Below, piece after piece: positions 25,000-34,342 of a stretch of DNA of 64,000 nucleotides. Location of the stretch: the NCBI GenBank assembly GCA_964518335.1, contig CAZFDT010000019.1:11081-75080 (forward strand), written 5' to 3'. The notes beneath the pieces are model-generated. The model did not search any database. It was not told where the DNA came from and saw only the letters and a list, made by a program, of their open reading frames with translations. Both the position numbers and the translations under genes were made by a program. This DNA comes from CAZFDT01 sp964518335 (GTDB lineage Bacteria; Planctomycetota; Phycisphaerae; Phycisphaerales; Phycisphaeraceae). Numbering within the stretch: position 1 is the stretch's first letter; each line of letters opens with the position of its first letter.

Positions 25000-27063
25000 G
25001 TGCCTATCGATCCGTTGCACATCCTCGGCCCCCACGGCCCCATCGCCCGGCGGCTGGGCGAGCGCTACGAGCGGCGGCCCGAGCAGGAGCAGATGGTCGC
25101 CGCGGTGCGCGACGCCCTGCGCAACAAGGCATCCCTTGTCGTCGAGGCCGGCACAGGCGTCGGCAAGAGCTTCGCCTACCTGCTGCCTGCCATTGAGGCC
25201 ATCACCGCCAGCTCCAACAAGGATGAACGCCGCCGCGTGGTCATCTCGACGCACACGATCGCCCTGCAGGAGCAGATCATCCACAAGGACGTGCCGCTGC
25301 TGCAGGCGGTGACGCCCGACGAGTTCACCGCGGTGCTGGTCAAGGGCCGGGGCAACTACGTGTCGATCCGCCGCGCCCATCGCGCGTGGGAGCGCAAGGG
25401 ATCGCTGTACGAGGGGGACGCGGAGATCCGGTCGCTGCGCGCCATCCACAACTGGCTCACTGCAACGGACGACGGCTCGCTCGCCACGCTTGCGGGGGTG
25501 GAGGCGATGAGCGTCTGGAGCGACGTGCAGAGCGACGGCGAGGACTGCCTGGGCCGGCGATGCCCCACGTTCAACCAGTGCTTCTACCAGGCGGCGCGGC
25601 GACGGATGCAGAACGCCGACCTGCTCGTGGTCAACCACGCCCTGTTTTTCAGCGACCTGGCGCTGCGCGCCGCGGGGCACGGCCTGCTGCCGCCTTACGA
25701 CGCGGTGGTCCTCGACGAGGCGCACACCATCGAGGACGTCGCCAGCGAGCACTTCGGTCTGAGCGTGTCCCGCTACCAGGTGGGCCACCTCCTGTCGCGA
25801 CTGCTGCATCCGCGCAAGGAGAAGGGCCTGCTGGCGACGCTGGGGCGCAAGATCGACTCGCAACTGCTCGACAAGGCTCTGGGCGCGGTGAGCAACTGTC
25901 GCTATGCCGCGGAGACGCTCTTCGACGAGTTGATCGCGTGGCAGGATCAGGACGGCCGCAGGAACGGCCGCATCGATCGCCCGCGGATCATCGACAACGC
26001 CCTGTCGCCGCAGTTGCAGGAGCTGTCGCTGATCCTCAAGCTGCTGCGCGACAAGGTGGACGACGACGGGGACAAGCTCGAGCTCAATGGCTACGCCGGC
26101 CGCGCCGAGGCCGTCGCCGGGTCGCTCACGGCGCTGCTGGAGCAGAGCCTCGAGGATAGCGTGTATTGGCTGGAAGTGTCGGGGGCGCGATTCAAGCGCG
26201 TGAAGCTCTGTTGCTCGCCCGTGGAGGTGTCGGGCCTGTTGCGCCAGCGCCTGTTCGAGGCGCAGACGCATCGCGGCGAGCCGCTGTCGGTCGTGCTCAC
26301 CTCGGCGACGCTGGCGACCTCGACGCGCGACGCCGCCGCTGGGGCCTTCGCCCATCTCAAGCGACGGGTGGGCTGCGAGTCGGCCCGCCAACTGCAGCTC
26401 GGCTCGCCGTTCGACTACGCCACTCAGGCCGAGCTGATCCTCGACGCCGATCTGCCCGAGCCCAATGCACCGGGGCATTTCGAGCGGTTCGCTCCGCGGC
26501 TGTTGGAGCACCTGGACGAAACCGACGGCGGGGCGTTCGTGCTCTTCACCAGCTACGCGCTGCTCAAGCAGGCGGCGGCGTGGCTCAAGCCTCACCTCGC
26601 ACAGCGCGGCATGCCGATGCACGTCCACCTGCCCGGCGGCGAGGGCGAGCAGCGCAGCGTCTTACTCGATCGCTTCAAGGCCGACCGTCGCAGCGTCCTG
26701 CTCGGCGCCGACAGCTTCTGGCAGGGCGTGGATGTGCCCGGCGAAGGGTTGCGCAACGTCATCATCACGCGGCTGCCGTTCGAGGTCCCCGATCGCCCGC
26801 TTGTCGAGGCTCGCATGCAGCGCATCACTGCCCGCGGCGGCAACGCCTTCGCCGAGTATTCTCTGCCGGGGGCGCTGCTCAAGTTCAAGCAGGGCTTCGG
26901 CCGGCTCATCCGCAGCAAGGCCGACCGTGGCCGCGTCGTCGTCATGGACAGCCGCATGGCGACCAAGCCCTACGGTCGCCAGTTCGTCGCCGCGCTGCCG
27001 CCGCTGAAGGTCACCCGCCGTACCTCGGCATCCACGGGAGCGTCGTCCGCGCCGACGGCGTGA
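25000..27063 (+). CDS. dinG: DinG-family ATP-dependent helicase
   Basis: Superfamily 2 (XPD/DinG) 5'-3' DNA helicase (687 aa) for repair of structured or damaged DNA. Walker A is EAGTGVGKS (49-57), the DEAH box is VLDEAHTIEDVA (about 237-248), motif III/IV regions are TSATLATSTRD and FVLFTSYALLKQAAAWL, and motif VI is KFKQGFGRLIRSKADRG. Fe-S-domain cysteines C183, C188 and C194 (DCLGRRCPTFNQCF) are present, but the first ligand, a Cys in the KGRGNYVC position of E. coli DinG, is Ser122 here. The start is GTG at 25000, eight bases after a TACAAT box (24987-24992), so the mRNA is probably leaderless. Confidence 0.9.
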   Translation: MPIDPLHILGPHGPIARRLGERYERRPEQEQMVAAVRDALRNKASLVVEAGTGVGKSFAYLLPAIEAITASSNKDERRRVVISTHTIALQEQIIHKDVPLLQAVTPDEFTAVLVKGRGNYVSIRRAHRAWERKGSLYEGDAEIRSLRAIHNWLTATDDGSLATLAGVEAMSVWSDVQSDGEDCLGRRCPTFNQCFYQAARRRMQNADLLVVNHALFFSDLALRAAGHGLLPPYDAVVLDEAHTIEDVASEHFGLSVSRYQVGHLLSRLLHPRKEKGLLATLGRKIDSQLLDKALGAVSNCRYAAETLFDELIAWQDQDGRRNGRIDRPRIIDNALSPQLQELSLILKLLRDKVDDDGDKLELNGYAGRAEAVAGSLTALLEQSLEDSVYWLEVSGARFKRVKLCCSPVEVSGLLRQRLFEAQTHRGEPLSVVLTSATLATSTRDAAAGAFAHLKRRVGCESARQLQLGSPFDYATQAELILDADLPEPNAPGHFERFAPRLLEHLDETDGGAFVLFTSYALLKQAAAWLKPHLAQRGMPMHVHLPGGEGEQRSVLLDRFKADRRSVLLGADSFWQGVDVPGEGLRNVIITRLPFEVPDRPLVEARMQRITARGGNAFAEYSLPGALLKFKQGFGRLIRSKADRGRVVVMDSRMATKPYGRQFVAALPPLKVTRRTSASTGASSAPTA

Positions 27064-27144
27064 TCCACCGCGGTCGAACGACAGACGCCGGGGCCGGAGA
27101 CGGCCCGGCTCGCTTCCGCGCCGACTACACCACCCACCATCCTA

Positions 27145-27172
27145 TTGACACCGCCGTCATCGCTGCTACAAT
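27145..27172 (+). promoter_or_regulatory. Sigma70-type promoter of the arsenic operon
   Basis: TTGACA (27145-27150) and TACAAT (27167-27172), spaced by 16 bases, form a near-consensus promoter. The ArsR start codon is 28 bases past the -10. Confidence 0.8.
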
Positions 27173-27197
27173 TCGTCAATTGGCGAAGTGACGAATT
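27170..27197. promoter_or_regulatory. Inverted-repeat operator of the arsenic operon
   Basis: AATTCGTCA (27170-27178) and TGACGAATT (27189-27197) form a perfect 9-bp inverted repeat with a 10-base spacer, covering the -10 and transcription start. This matches an ArsR/SmtB-type operator where a dimer would block RNA polymerase until arsenite releases it. Confidence 0.8.
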
Positions 27198-27200
27198 GGC

Positions 27201-27563
27201 ATGAACGACTTTCTCACCATCACCAAGGCCCTGGGCGACGAGCCTCGCGTTCGCGCCCTCATGGCCCTGCGCAAGGGCGAGTTGTGCCTGTGCCAGATCA
27301 TCGACCTGCTGGGTCTGGCGCCCTCCACGGTGAGCAAACACATGGCCATTCTCCACGACGCCGGCCTCGTCGCCCGCCGCAAGGAGGGCAAGTGGCATTA
27401 CTACCGCCTGGCGTGCGACGCCAGGTCGCCACTGGTCCAGCGAACGCTCGACTGGCTCTGCGACTGCCTCTGTGCCGAGCCCACCGTCAAGCAGGATGGC
27501 AAGCGTGCGATTCAGGTCAAGCGTATCAGCCTCGATCAACTGTGCGGCTGCTACCGCACTTAA
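27201..27563 (+). CDS. arsR: ArsR-family arsenite-responsive repressor
   Basis: Winged-helix repressor (120 aa) of the ArsR/SmtB family, expected to bind the inverted repeat just upstream and to release DNA on binding As(III). The recognition region LGLAPSTVSKHMAILHDAGL (38-57) and wing RRKEGKWHYYRL are typical. GELCLCQ places Cys29 and Cys31 at the classic ArsR metal site. Additional cysteines at 72, 87, 89, 91, 115 and 117 are unusual and could add thiol ligands at the dimer interface. It heads an operon with arsM, acr3 and arsC. Low confidence applies only to the exact metal specificity. Confidence 0.92.
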   Translation: MNDFLTITKALGDEPRVRALMALRKGELCLCQIIDLLGLAPSTVSKHMAILHDAGLVARRKEGKWHYYRLACDARSPLVQRTLDWLCDCLCAEPTVKQDGKRAIQVKRISLDQLCGCYRT

Positions 27564-27577
27564 CAGGAGCACACATC

Positions 27578-28423
27578 ATGACCACCGCGATTCACGAGAA
27601 GGTGTCCGAACGCTACGGCCAGATCGCCCGCACGGGTGGAAGCTGTTGCGGGGGCACGGGTGTCGCCACCGATGATCACGCCGGCCTGATCGGATACAGC
27701 GCCGATCAGCTTGATGCCGTGCCGGAGGGGGCGAACCTGGGCCTGGGCTGCGGCAACCCGACGTCGCTGACGATGATCGAGCCGGGCATGACCGTCGTCG
27801 ATCTGGGCAGTGGCGCGGGCATCGATTGTTTCCTGGCGGCCCGACACGTGGGGCCACAGGGGAAAGTCATCGGCGTCGATATGACCGACGCCATGCTGGA
27901 AAAGGCCCGCGATTTTGCGGCGAAAAAGGGCTATCGCAACGTCGAGTTCCGCAAGGGCATCATCGAGCAGTTGCCCCTCGAGGACGCCAGCGTGGACCTG
28001 GTCATCAGCAACTGCGTGATCAATCTGTCGCCGGACAAGGGTCAGGTGTTTCGCGAGATCGCGCGGGTGCTCAAGCCCGGCGGTCGCGCGGCGATCAGCG
28101 ACATCGTGTTGCTCAAACCGCTGCCCGAGCAGGTGAAGAACGACGTGGAGGCGTACATCGGCTGCATCGCCGGGGCGGAGCTGGTGGGGGGTTATCTGCA
28201 GCACGCCTTCGTCGCCGGGCTGAACATCGACCGCGCCCACCGCAAGTCGTACGACGTGGTGGGCGTGCTGGGCTGCAGTCCCGAGGCGTCGAAGCTCATC
28301 GACAACCTGCCCGGCGATTTCGACGGCAACGCCCACGTGGCGAGCCTGGACGTGGTCCTGGTGAAGCCCGCTCCCCGCGGCGAATCGCTGCCGGTGGCGA
28401 CCCGGTCCACGTGCTGCGGATGA
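27578..28423 (+). CDS. arsM: Arsenite methyltransferase ArsM
   Basis: SAM-dependent arsenite methyltransferase (281 aa) that converts As(III) to methylated and volatile species. The SAM motif I is MTVVDLGSGAGIDCFLA (71-87), the acidic ribose-binding residue is in VIGVDMTD, and the three conserved arsenic-binding cysteines are C58 (GLGCGNPTS), C146 (VISNCVINL) and C196 (YIGCIAGAE). An N-terminal GGSCCGG and C-terminal STCCG add thiol pairs. The ATG at 27578 follows CAGGAG by 9 bases and the arsR stop by 14 bases. It is encoded between the repressor and the efflux pump, giving methylation and export under one promoter. Confidence 0.95.
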   Translation: MTTAIHEKVSERYGQIARTGGSCCGGTGVATDDHAGLIGYSADQLDAVPEGANLGLGCGNPTSLTMIEPGMTVVDLGSGAGIDCFLAARHVGPQGKVIGVDMTDAMLEKARDFAAKKGYRNVEFRKGIIEQLPLEDASVDLVISNCVINLSPDKGQVFREIARVLKPGGRAAISDIVLLKPLPEQVKNDVEAYIGCIAGAELVGGYLQHAFVAGLNIDRAHRKSYDVVGVLGCSPEASKLIDNLPGDFDGNAHVASLDVVLVKPAPRGESLPVATRSTCCG

Positions 28424-28433
28424 GAGGTGCATC

Positions 28434-29530
<1,097 letters not shown>

Positions 29531-29534
<4 letters not shown>

Positions 29535-29953
29535 CGCAACCGCGGCGCATCCTTGTACTCTGCACCGGCAATCGCTGCCGCTCCCAGATGGCCGAAGGTT
29601 GGCTGCGCCACTTCGCTGGCGGCAGTGACATCGAGGTGTTCAGCGCCGGCACGCATCCCAAGGGCGTCCACCCGCTGGCCATCGAGGTCATGTCCGAAGC
29701 CGGCGTCGATATCTCCGCGCACACCAGCGATCACGTGAGCCGGTATCAGCACGACGCCTTCGACGTGGTCGTGACCGTGTGCGACAGCGCCAAGGAGGCC
29801 TGCCCGGTGTTTCCCGGCGCCAAGCGCACGGTGCATCACAGCTTCGAGGACCCGGACGATCCGCGTCTGTCGCCCGACGAGCTCAAACGCCTGTTCCGGC
29901 GCATACGCGATGAGATTCGCGATTGGGCCCGCCAGTTCATTGACGAGTGCTAA
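29531..29953 (+). CDS. arsC: Arsenate reductase, thioredoxin-coupled (LMW-PTP type)
   Basis: Cytoplasmic arsenate reductase (140 aa) that reduces As(V) to As(III) for export by Acr3 or methylation by ArsM. The LMW-phosphatase loop CTGNRCRS begins at C11 with R17, and the redox pair C84 and C91 lies in VTVCDSAKEACPVFPG, the relay that passes electrons to thioredoxin. The ATG at 29531 overlaps the acr3 stop. The stop codon is immediately followed by an AGCCGCAAGCGGCT palindrome. A complete reductase-efflux-methylation set is thus encoded in four genes. Confidence 0.95.
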
Positions 29954-29968
29954 GCCGCAAGCGGCTGA
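29952..29968. repeat. Palindromic 3'-end element, copy 1
   Basis: AAGCCGCAAGCGGCTGA contains the perfect hairpin AGCCGC-AA-GCGGCT right at the arsC stop codon in a convergent gap. The identical 17-mer recurs at 41942-41958 after the cytochrome b gene. Half copies (AAGCGGCT) occur near 35281 and 43141. Confidence 0.45.
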
Positions 29969-29971
29969 AGA

Positions 29972-30577
29972 TCAGGGCTTGACGAGCGACGCCGCCTCAT
30001 CCCACTTGCCGGTGAAGACGATCTCCGTGAGCGGCTTGCGCGTGCGCTCCTCGTGCTCGGCCTGCTTGAGCGAATCGGGCAGCGTGTCGGGATCGCCGGC
30101 GTAGCCCACGGCACACGCGGTCTGCGGCTCGAAATCGTCGGGAATCTTGTAGGTCTTGCGCACCTTGTCCAGATCGACCCCCGCCATCTGGTGAGCGAAC
30201 AGCCCCATGGCCGTGGCCTGCAGCGTCAGGTTCGCCATCGCCAGACCCACGTCGTGGACGTACACGCGGTTGGGCTTGCCGTTCTTGCTGAACGTCTTCT
30301 TCGACACGGTGAGAATCAAGAGCGGCGCCTGCTTGGCCCACACCTGGTTGGCTTCGAGCAGGCACTCCAGGGCCTTCTTGTATTCCTTTTCGTTGTCCTT
30401 GGTGGCGACAATGAACCGCCAAGGCTGCTCGTTGTAGCTCGACGCCGCCCACCGCGCCGCCTCGAAAAGCTGTCGCACCTTGTTGGGCTCGATCAGGCGG
30501 TCGCCAAAGGCGCGCGGGCTCCAGCGACGCTTGATGACATCGAGGATCGGGTAATCACTGCTGGCCGGCTTCTCCAT
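29972..30577 (-). CDS. Nitroreductase family protein
   Basis: Flavin-dependent NAD(P)H oxidoreductase of the nitroreductase fold (201 aa). The opening VIKRRWSPRAFGDRLIEPNK has the FMN-binding Arg cluster, AARWAASSYNEQPWRFIVAT is the flavin-proximal segment, and AMGLFAHQMAGVD and AVGYAGDPDTLPDSL complete the fold. The ATG at 30577 is preceded by GGAG; an in-frame start further up would give a Cys-rich, unrelated N-terminus. It overlaps the end of the HEAT-repeat gene by 23 bases. The natural substrate, a quinone, nitro compound or other acceptor, is not determinable. Confidence 0.85.
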   Translation of the reverse strand: MEKPASSDYPILDVIKRRWSPRAFGDRLIEPNKVRQLFEAARWAASSYNEQPWRFIVATKDNEKEYKKALECLLEANQVWAKQAPLLILTVSKKTFSKNGKPNRVYVHDVGLAMANLTLQATAMGLFAHQMAGVDLDKVRKTYKIPDDFEPQTACAVGYAGDPDTLPDSLKQAEHEERTRKPLTEIVFTGKWDEAASLVKP

Positions 30578-32177
30578 GGGCTCGACTCCCTGTCGGTGAG
30601 TTCCATTCGGTACGGATTCGCACGCGATGCACAAGATACCAATTCCGCAGCACATCGACCTGAAATCGCTCCAGCTCCGCATCGGCCCACCACCAGAAAT
30701 CGGGATGGCCCGCCGGCAGATAACGCCGCATCACCCGCCACCAGCGCTGCTGGTCGAAGAGCTCAACCAGGTCGACGCGCTCCTCGCCACGCGGATTAAG
30801 CAGGTACTCCAGCGCCGCCGGGTCGCGCATGTGCAGCATCGCCAGCAGCACGGTGGTCAGCGGCACGTCCTGCGGCGTGGACAGCAGGGCCGGGCACACT
30901 CGCCGCCGGTCCAGCACCGCGCCTTGCGCGTCCACGACCTCTTCGCCCTGCATCCACATCGCCAGGCGCAGCACCTGCTGCACCGCCCACACCTTCTCGT
31001 GCTGAAGTCGATAGGGCAGCAGATCGACCTCGCGCAGGGCTTGGCCGGTCGTCGCGTCGATGAACGCCGCCCGCGGCCGTACGCCCGTCAGGCCGCAGAG
31101 AATCGCCCCCGACATCTTCCGCCGATCGTCGAACGACCGCAGCAGTTCGCCCGCCAGTTGCTCCTGCTGCTGTGGCGTGAGGCGGTCGGCGGCGACGACA
31201 CACGCCAGATCACGCATCGACGGCTCGTCGCTGGCGAACAGCGGCTGAAGGTCCTCGGACCGCGGGTCCTTTGTCACCGCCACCGCCGCGAGACGGAGCA
31301 TGTCGGGGGTGTCGGGTGCGATCTCGATGTCGAGCGCGTCGATGGTGGCCGTCTCGTAACGCGCCAGCGCATCCAAGGGCGGGGGCCAGTCGCCAGGATG
31401 AACGGCAGGGGGCTCGCCGCGCGCGGATGCGGCGACTGCAAGAAGTCGAGGTGACATGTCCTTGTGATCGCGCACGGCCGCGGCCCACACGATCGCCTCG
31501 GCGACATCCGGGGGCGCCTCGCGCCAGTTGGCGCTGACGCCGGAGGCGGTGTCGAGCAGGCCGACGAAAATGTAGGCGTCGCGCGCGATGCGGGGCTCAC
31601 TGTCGCGCGTGGCGTCGAGGACGAGGGCGTCGAGCGCGGTGGGGTCGAGCCGGCGAAATCGAGCGGCGCCGGCGAGTTCGGCGGCGGCGGCCAGGGCGTT
31701 GAGACGCACGTGCGCGTCGGCGTCGCCCCGCAGCTTCGTCAGGCGCTGGATCACCCGGTCATCGGAGGCCAGGTCGTGCAGGTCCGCCAGTCGCTGCGCC
31801 GCCAGCACGCGGGCGTCGGGGTGGGCGTCGGTGAGCAGTGGGTCGAGCCAGCGGAACCACGCCGCATCGGGAATGGTCGGCCGATGCCAAAGCCCCGCCA
31901 GGTTCAGCGCCGTGACAAGCTGAACGAACGGCCCGTCGGCGAGCCGCGGCAGCCGCGCCACCGCACCGTGCAACACGCGCGGGTCCTGCGGCGCCTGCGA
32001 CATGACGTACTGCAGCGCCCGCTCGCGCCGCGCCAGGTCGTCGCTGTCGAGCCAGCCCAGCAGCCGCCAGCGATAGATGTGCGGAAAAGTCAGGTACGCC
32101 AACGGCACCGCCGCCGTCATCGAAATCAGCAGGCTGGCGACGAGCCACGTGTACGAGCGACGGCGGGGGGCAGCCAT
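30555..32177 (-). CDS. HEAT-repeat-like membrane-anchored protein
   Basis: A 540-aa protein with one N-terminal membrane helix (YTWLVASLLISMTAAVPLAY) and a long alpha-solenoid of alanine-rich helices (LTDAHPDARVLAAQRLADLH, DAHVRLNALAAAAELAGAAR) typical of HEAT-like repeats, presumably a periplasmic interaction surface. The C-terminus (WWRVMRRYLPAGHPDFWWWA) is aromatic. On the minus strand TAAACT (32189-32184) lies six bases before the ATG, so the gene may have a leaderless mRNA. No enzymatic motif was seen. Its end overlaps the nitroreductase start, suggesting read-through transcription. Confidence 0.6.
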   Translation of the reverse strand: MAAPRRRSYTWLVASLLISMTAAVPLAYLTFPHIYRWRLLGWLDSDDLARRERALQYVMSQAPQDPRVLHGAVARLPRLADGPFVQLVTALNLAGLWHRPTIPDAAWFRWLDPLLTDAHPDARVLAAQRLADLHDLASDDRVIQRLTKLRGDADAHVRLNALAAAAELAGAARFRRLDPTALDALVLDATRDSEPRIARDAYIFVGLLDTASGVSANWREAPPDVAEAIVWAAAVRDHKDMSPRLLAVAASARGEPPAVHPGDWPPPLDALARYETATIDALDIEIAPDTPDMLRLAAVAVTKDPRSEDLQPLFASDEPSMRDLACVVAADRLTPQQQEQLAGELLRSFDDRRKMSGAILCGLTGVRPRAAFIDATTGQALREVDLLPYRLQHEKVWAVQQVLRLAMWMQGEEVVDAQGAVLDRRRVCPALLSTPQDVPLTTVLLAMLHMRDPAALEYLLNPRGEERVDLVELFDQQRWWRVMRRYLPAGHPDFWWWADAELERFQVDVLRNWYLVHRVRIRTEWNSPTGSRAHGEAGQQ

Positions 32178-32213
32178 GGCATCAGTTTACAGCCATGGCG
32201 CCCGGCCGCGCCC

Positions 32214-34214
32214 TCATGCATCCAGCGCCAGCCAGCGCACCTCGTCGGGCGTGAGCGTCACGTCCAGCCCCGGCAGCGTCGTGAACAGCTCCATCGGCGT
32301 GCGCGGCCCGACCAGGGCGTACACCGGGAAGGGCAAATGCATCAGATACGCCAGCGCGATGTTGATCGGCAGGCAGCCCTTCTTCTTCGCCAGCTCCTGC
32401 GCCCGCTCCCGCCTCTGGCGATTGTCCGGGCTGTCCCAGCACTCGAAGTTGCCTTCGCCCAGCTTCTTCCACTCGTCGTCGCCGAGGAAATAGCCCCGTG
32501 CCTGGCTCGACCAACTGAGCTCGGTGACCTGGTGCTTCTCCAGCCAGTCGCGGCTGGCCTTGTCGCTCACGTGGACGCAACCCCGCCACACCTCCTTGAC
32601 CATGTGGGCCAGGCTCAGGTTGTTGTTCAGGATCGACATGGGCTGCTTGCCGGTCTTCTTCGCGTAGGCGTTGGCCTCCTCGAAGCGGGCGATGGACCAG
32701 TTGGACCCGCCGAAGATTTTGAAGTCGCCGGCCTTGACGTGCGCGTCGAGCACGTCGATGAACTCGCCGACGGGCACCTCGGGGTTGTCGCGGTGCATGA
32801 TGTAGATGTCGGGCGCAAAGCCGAAGCGTTCGGCCGACTCCTTGTATTGGCGGGTGAGGGCCTCGGGCGTGCAGTGGGGCGTGTGGGCGCCTTTGCAGAT
32901 GAGAACGACCTGATCGCGGACGCCGCGGGAGCGGACCCACTGGCCGAAGATGGTTTCGCGGTGCGGGCCGTACACGTAGGCGGTGTCGAACGCGTTGCCG
33001 CCGCGCTCGATCCACTCGTCCCACATGATGGCCGACTCGGCGAACTGGTTCTTGTTGTCGCAGCCGAGGATGAGTCGGGACACGTCCTTATCGAGGCCGG
33101 GGATGCGGCCGTAGGGCATGTTGACCTTGGCGCGGCGGCGGATGGGCCGGCCGTACACGGGCTGGTTCGTCTCGGGCTTCTCGCCGATGTACTCGAGCTT
33201 GATCGCGGCGCGCCAGGCGTCGAGCGTCTCCATGTTGCCCGCCGTGTCGCCCCAGCTCATCGCCGGCGCAGGCGCTTCGGTGCGACCCTCGGCCACCGCC
33301 TGGGCGACCACGTCGGCCTCGAGACTGAACGCCGTGCGATCCGACTCGGCGACGATCTCCTGCGGCGGCTTGCCCTTGGCATGCACAGTGAACCTGGCGG
33401 TGTTGCCCTTCTGGCGGTCGGCCGTCCACGGTGTGGGCACGTGAATCCAGCCGTCGCTGCCGAAGATGCGGCAGACGTTCTCCTGATTGAGACTCACGCC
33501 GGTGGCGAGCTGGGCGACGATGTTGTTGGGGAACTTGAGCGTGGCCGCCGCCCATTCATCGACGCCGGTTTCGCCCAGATGGGCCGCACCGCTGACGTGG
33601 ATCGGGTCGAGATAGGGCTTGCCCGCCGCGGCGCCGGCGATGAGCCGGGCGAACGAAGCGGTGTAGCAGCCCACGTCGAGGATGCCGCCGCCACCCATGG
33701 CGTTGTCGAACAGGCGACTCTTGGGATTGAACCCGCTGTGGAAGCTGAACGTGGCCTGGATGAGTCGCACCTGGCCGATGACGCCGCTCTTGACCACCTC
33801 GACGAGGCGTGCGATCTGCGGATGGCAGCGGTACATGAACGCTTCCATGAGGAACGTGCCGTTCTCGGCTGCGGCGGTCTGCATGACGCCGACCTGGCGG
33901 GCATTGAGGGCCATGGGCTTTTCGCACAGCACGTGCTTGCCGGCGTGGGCGGCCTTGATCGCCCACTCGGCGTGCATGGGGTGCGGCGTGGCGATGTAGA
34001 TCGCCTGCACACGGGGATCGGCCAGCAGCGCCTCGTAGGAGGCATGGCGACCGGCGGCGGGAATGTTGAACTGCTCGCCGAACTTGTCGGCCGACTCCTG
34101 CGAGCGGCTGCCGACGGCGACGAGCTGGCCGTGCTGCGACGTCTGCACGCCCAAGGCGAAGGCTTTGGCGATGGCGCCGGTCGAGAGAATGCCCCAGTTG
34201 AGTTTGGCGGTCAC
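32214..34214 (-). CDS. Gfo/Idh/MocA oxidoreductase fused to aldo/keto reductase
   Basis: A two-domain sugar-metabolism enzyme (666 aa). Residues 1-335 form a Gfo/Idh/MocA NAD(P)-dependent dehydrogenase: Rossmann opening KLNWGILSTGAIAKAFALG, DPRVQAIYIATPHPMHAEWA, the catalytic-lysine motif VLCEKPMALN and GGGGILDVGCYTASFARLIA. Residues 350-666 form an aldo/keto reductase with the tetrad Asp and Tyr in AFDTAYVYG, Lys in LICKGAH and His in YIMHRD. The GTG at 34214 is preferred because CGGAG lies 8 bases upstream and the Rossmann fold starts at once. Both halves look intact. It is divergent from an AraC regulator and a sulfatase, suggesting a regulated sugar-acid or sulfated-sugar pathway; the actual substrate is unknown. 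Confidence 0.85.
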   Translation of the reverse strand: MTAKLNWGILSTGAIAKAFALGVQTSQHGQLVAVGSRSQESADKFGEQFNIPAAGRHASYEALLADPRVQAIYIATPHPMHAEWAIKAAHAGKHVLCEKPMALNARQVGVMQTAAAENGTFLMEAFMYRCHPQIARLVEVVKSGVIGQVRLIQATFSFHSGFNPKSRLFDNAMGGGGILDVGCYTASFARLIAGAAAGKPYLDPIHVSGAAHLGETGVDEWAAATLKFPNNIVAQLATGVSLNQENVCRIFGSDGWIHVPTPWTADRQKGNTARFTVHAKGKPPQEIVAESDRTAFSLEADVVAQAVAEGRTEAPAPAMSWGDTAGNMETLDAWRAAIKLEYIGEKPETNQPVYGRPIRRRAKVNMPYGRIPGLDKDVSRLILGCDNKNQFAESAIMWDEWIERGGNAFDTAYVYGPHRETIFGQWVRSRGVRDQVVLICKGAHTPHCTPEALTRQYKESAERFGFAPDIYIMHRDNPEVPVGEFIDVLDAHVKAGDFKIFGGSNWSIARFEEANAYAKKTGKQPMSILNNNLSLAHMVKEVWRGCVHVSDKASRDWLEKHQVTELSWSSQARGYFLGDDEWKKLGEGNFECWDSPDNRQRRERAQELAKKKGCLPINIALAYLMHLPFPVYALVGPRTPMELFTTLPGLDVTLTPDEVRWLALDA

Positions 34215-34342
34215 GAGTGAGCTCCGGGTAGGGGGGGTGCGAGTGCGAGCGCGGGTAGGACAGGCTATCGCCACGGCGGCGATTTGCAACGGCACGGATG
34301 GTTTCATATATGTCATAATTGGTCAACCGGGCGGAGACTCAT

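Noticed and set aside
31464..34220. A 918-residue plus-strand open frame
   Set aside because: It runs antisense to both the HEAT gene and the Gfo/Idh-AKR fusion, crossing a gene boundary, which a real gene would not share.
34305..34319. CATATATG and CATAAT as a full promoter for the AraC gene
   Set aside because: No -35 at an acceptable distance was found; only the AT-rich character of the divergent region is clear.
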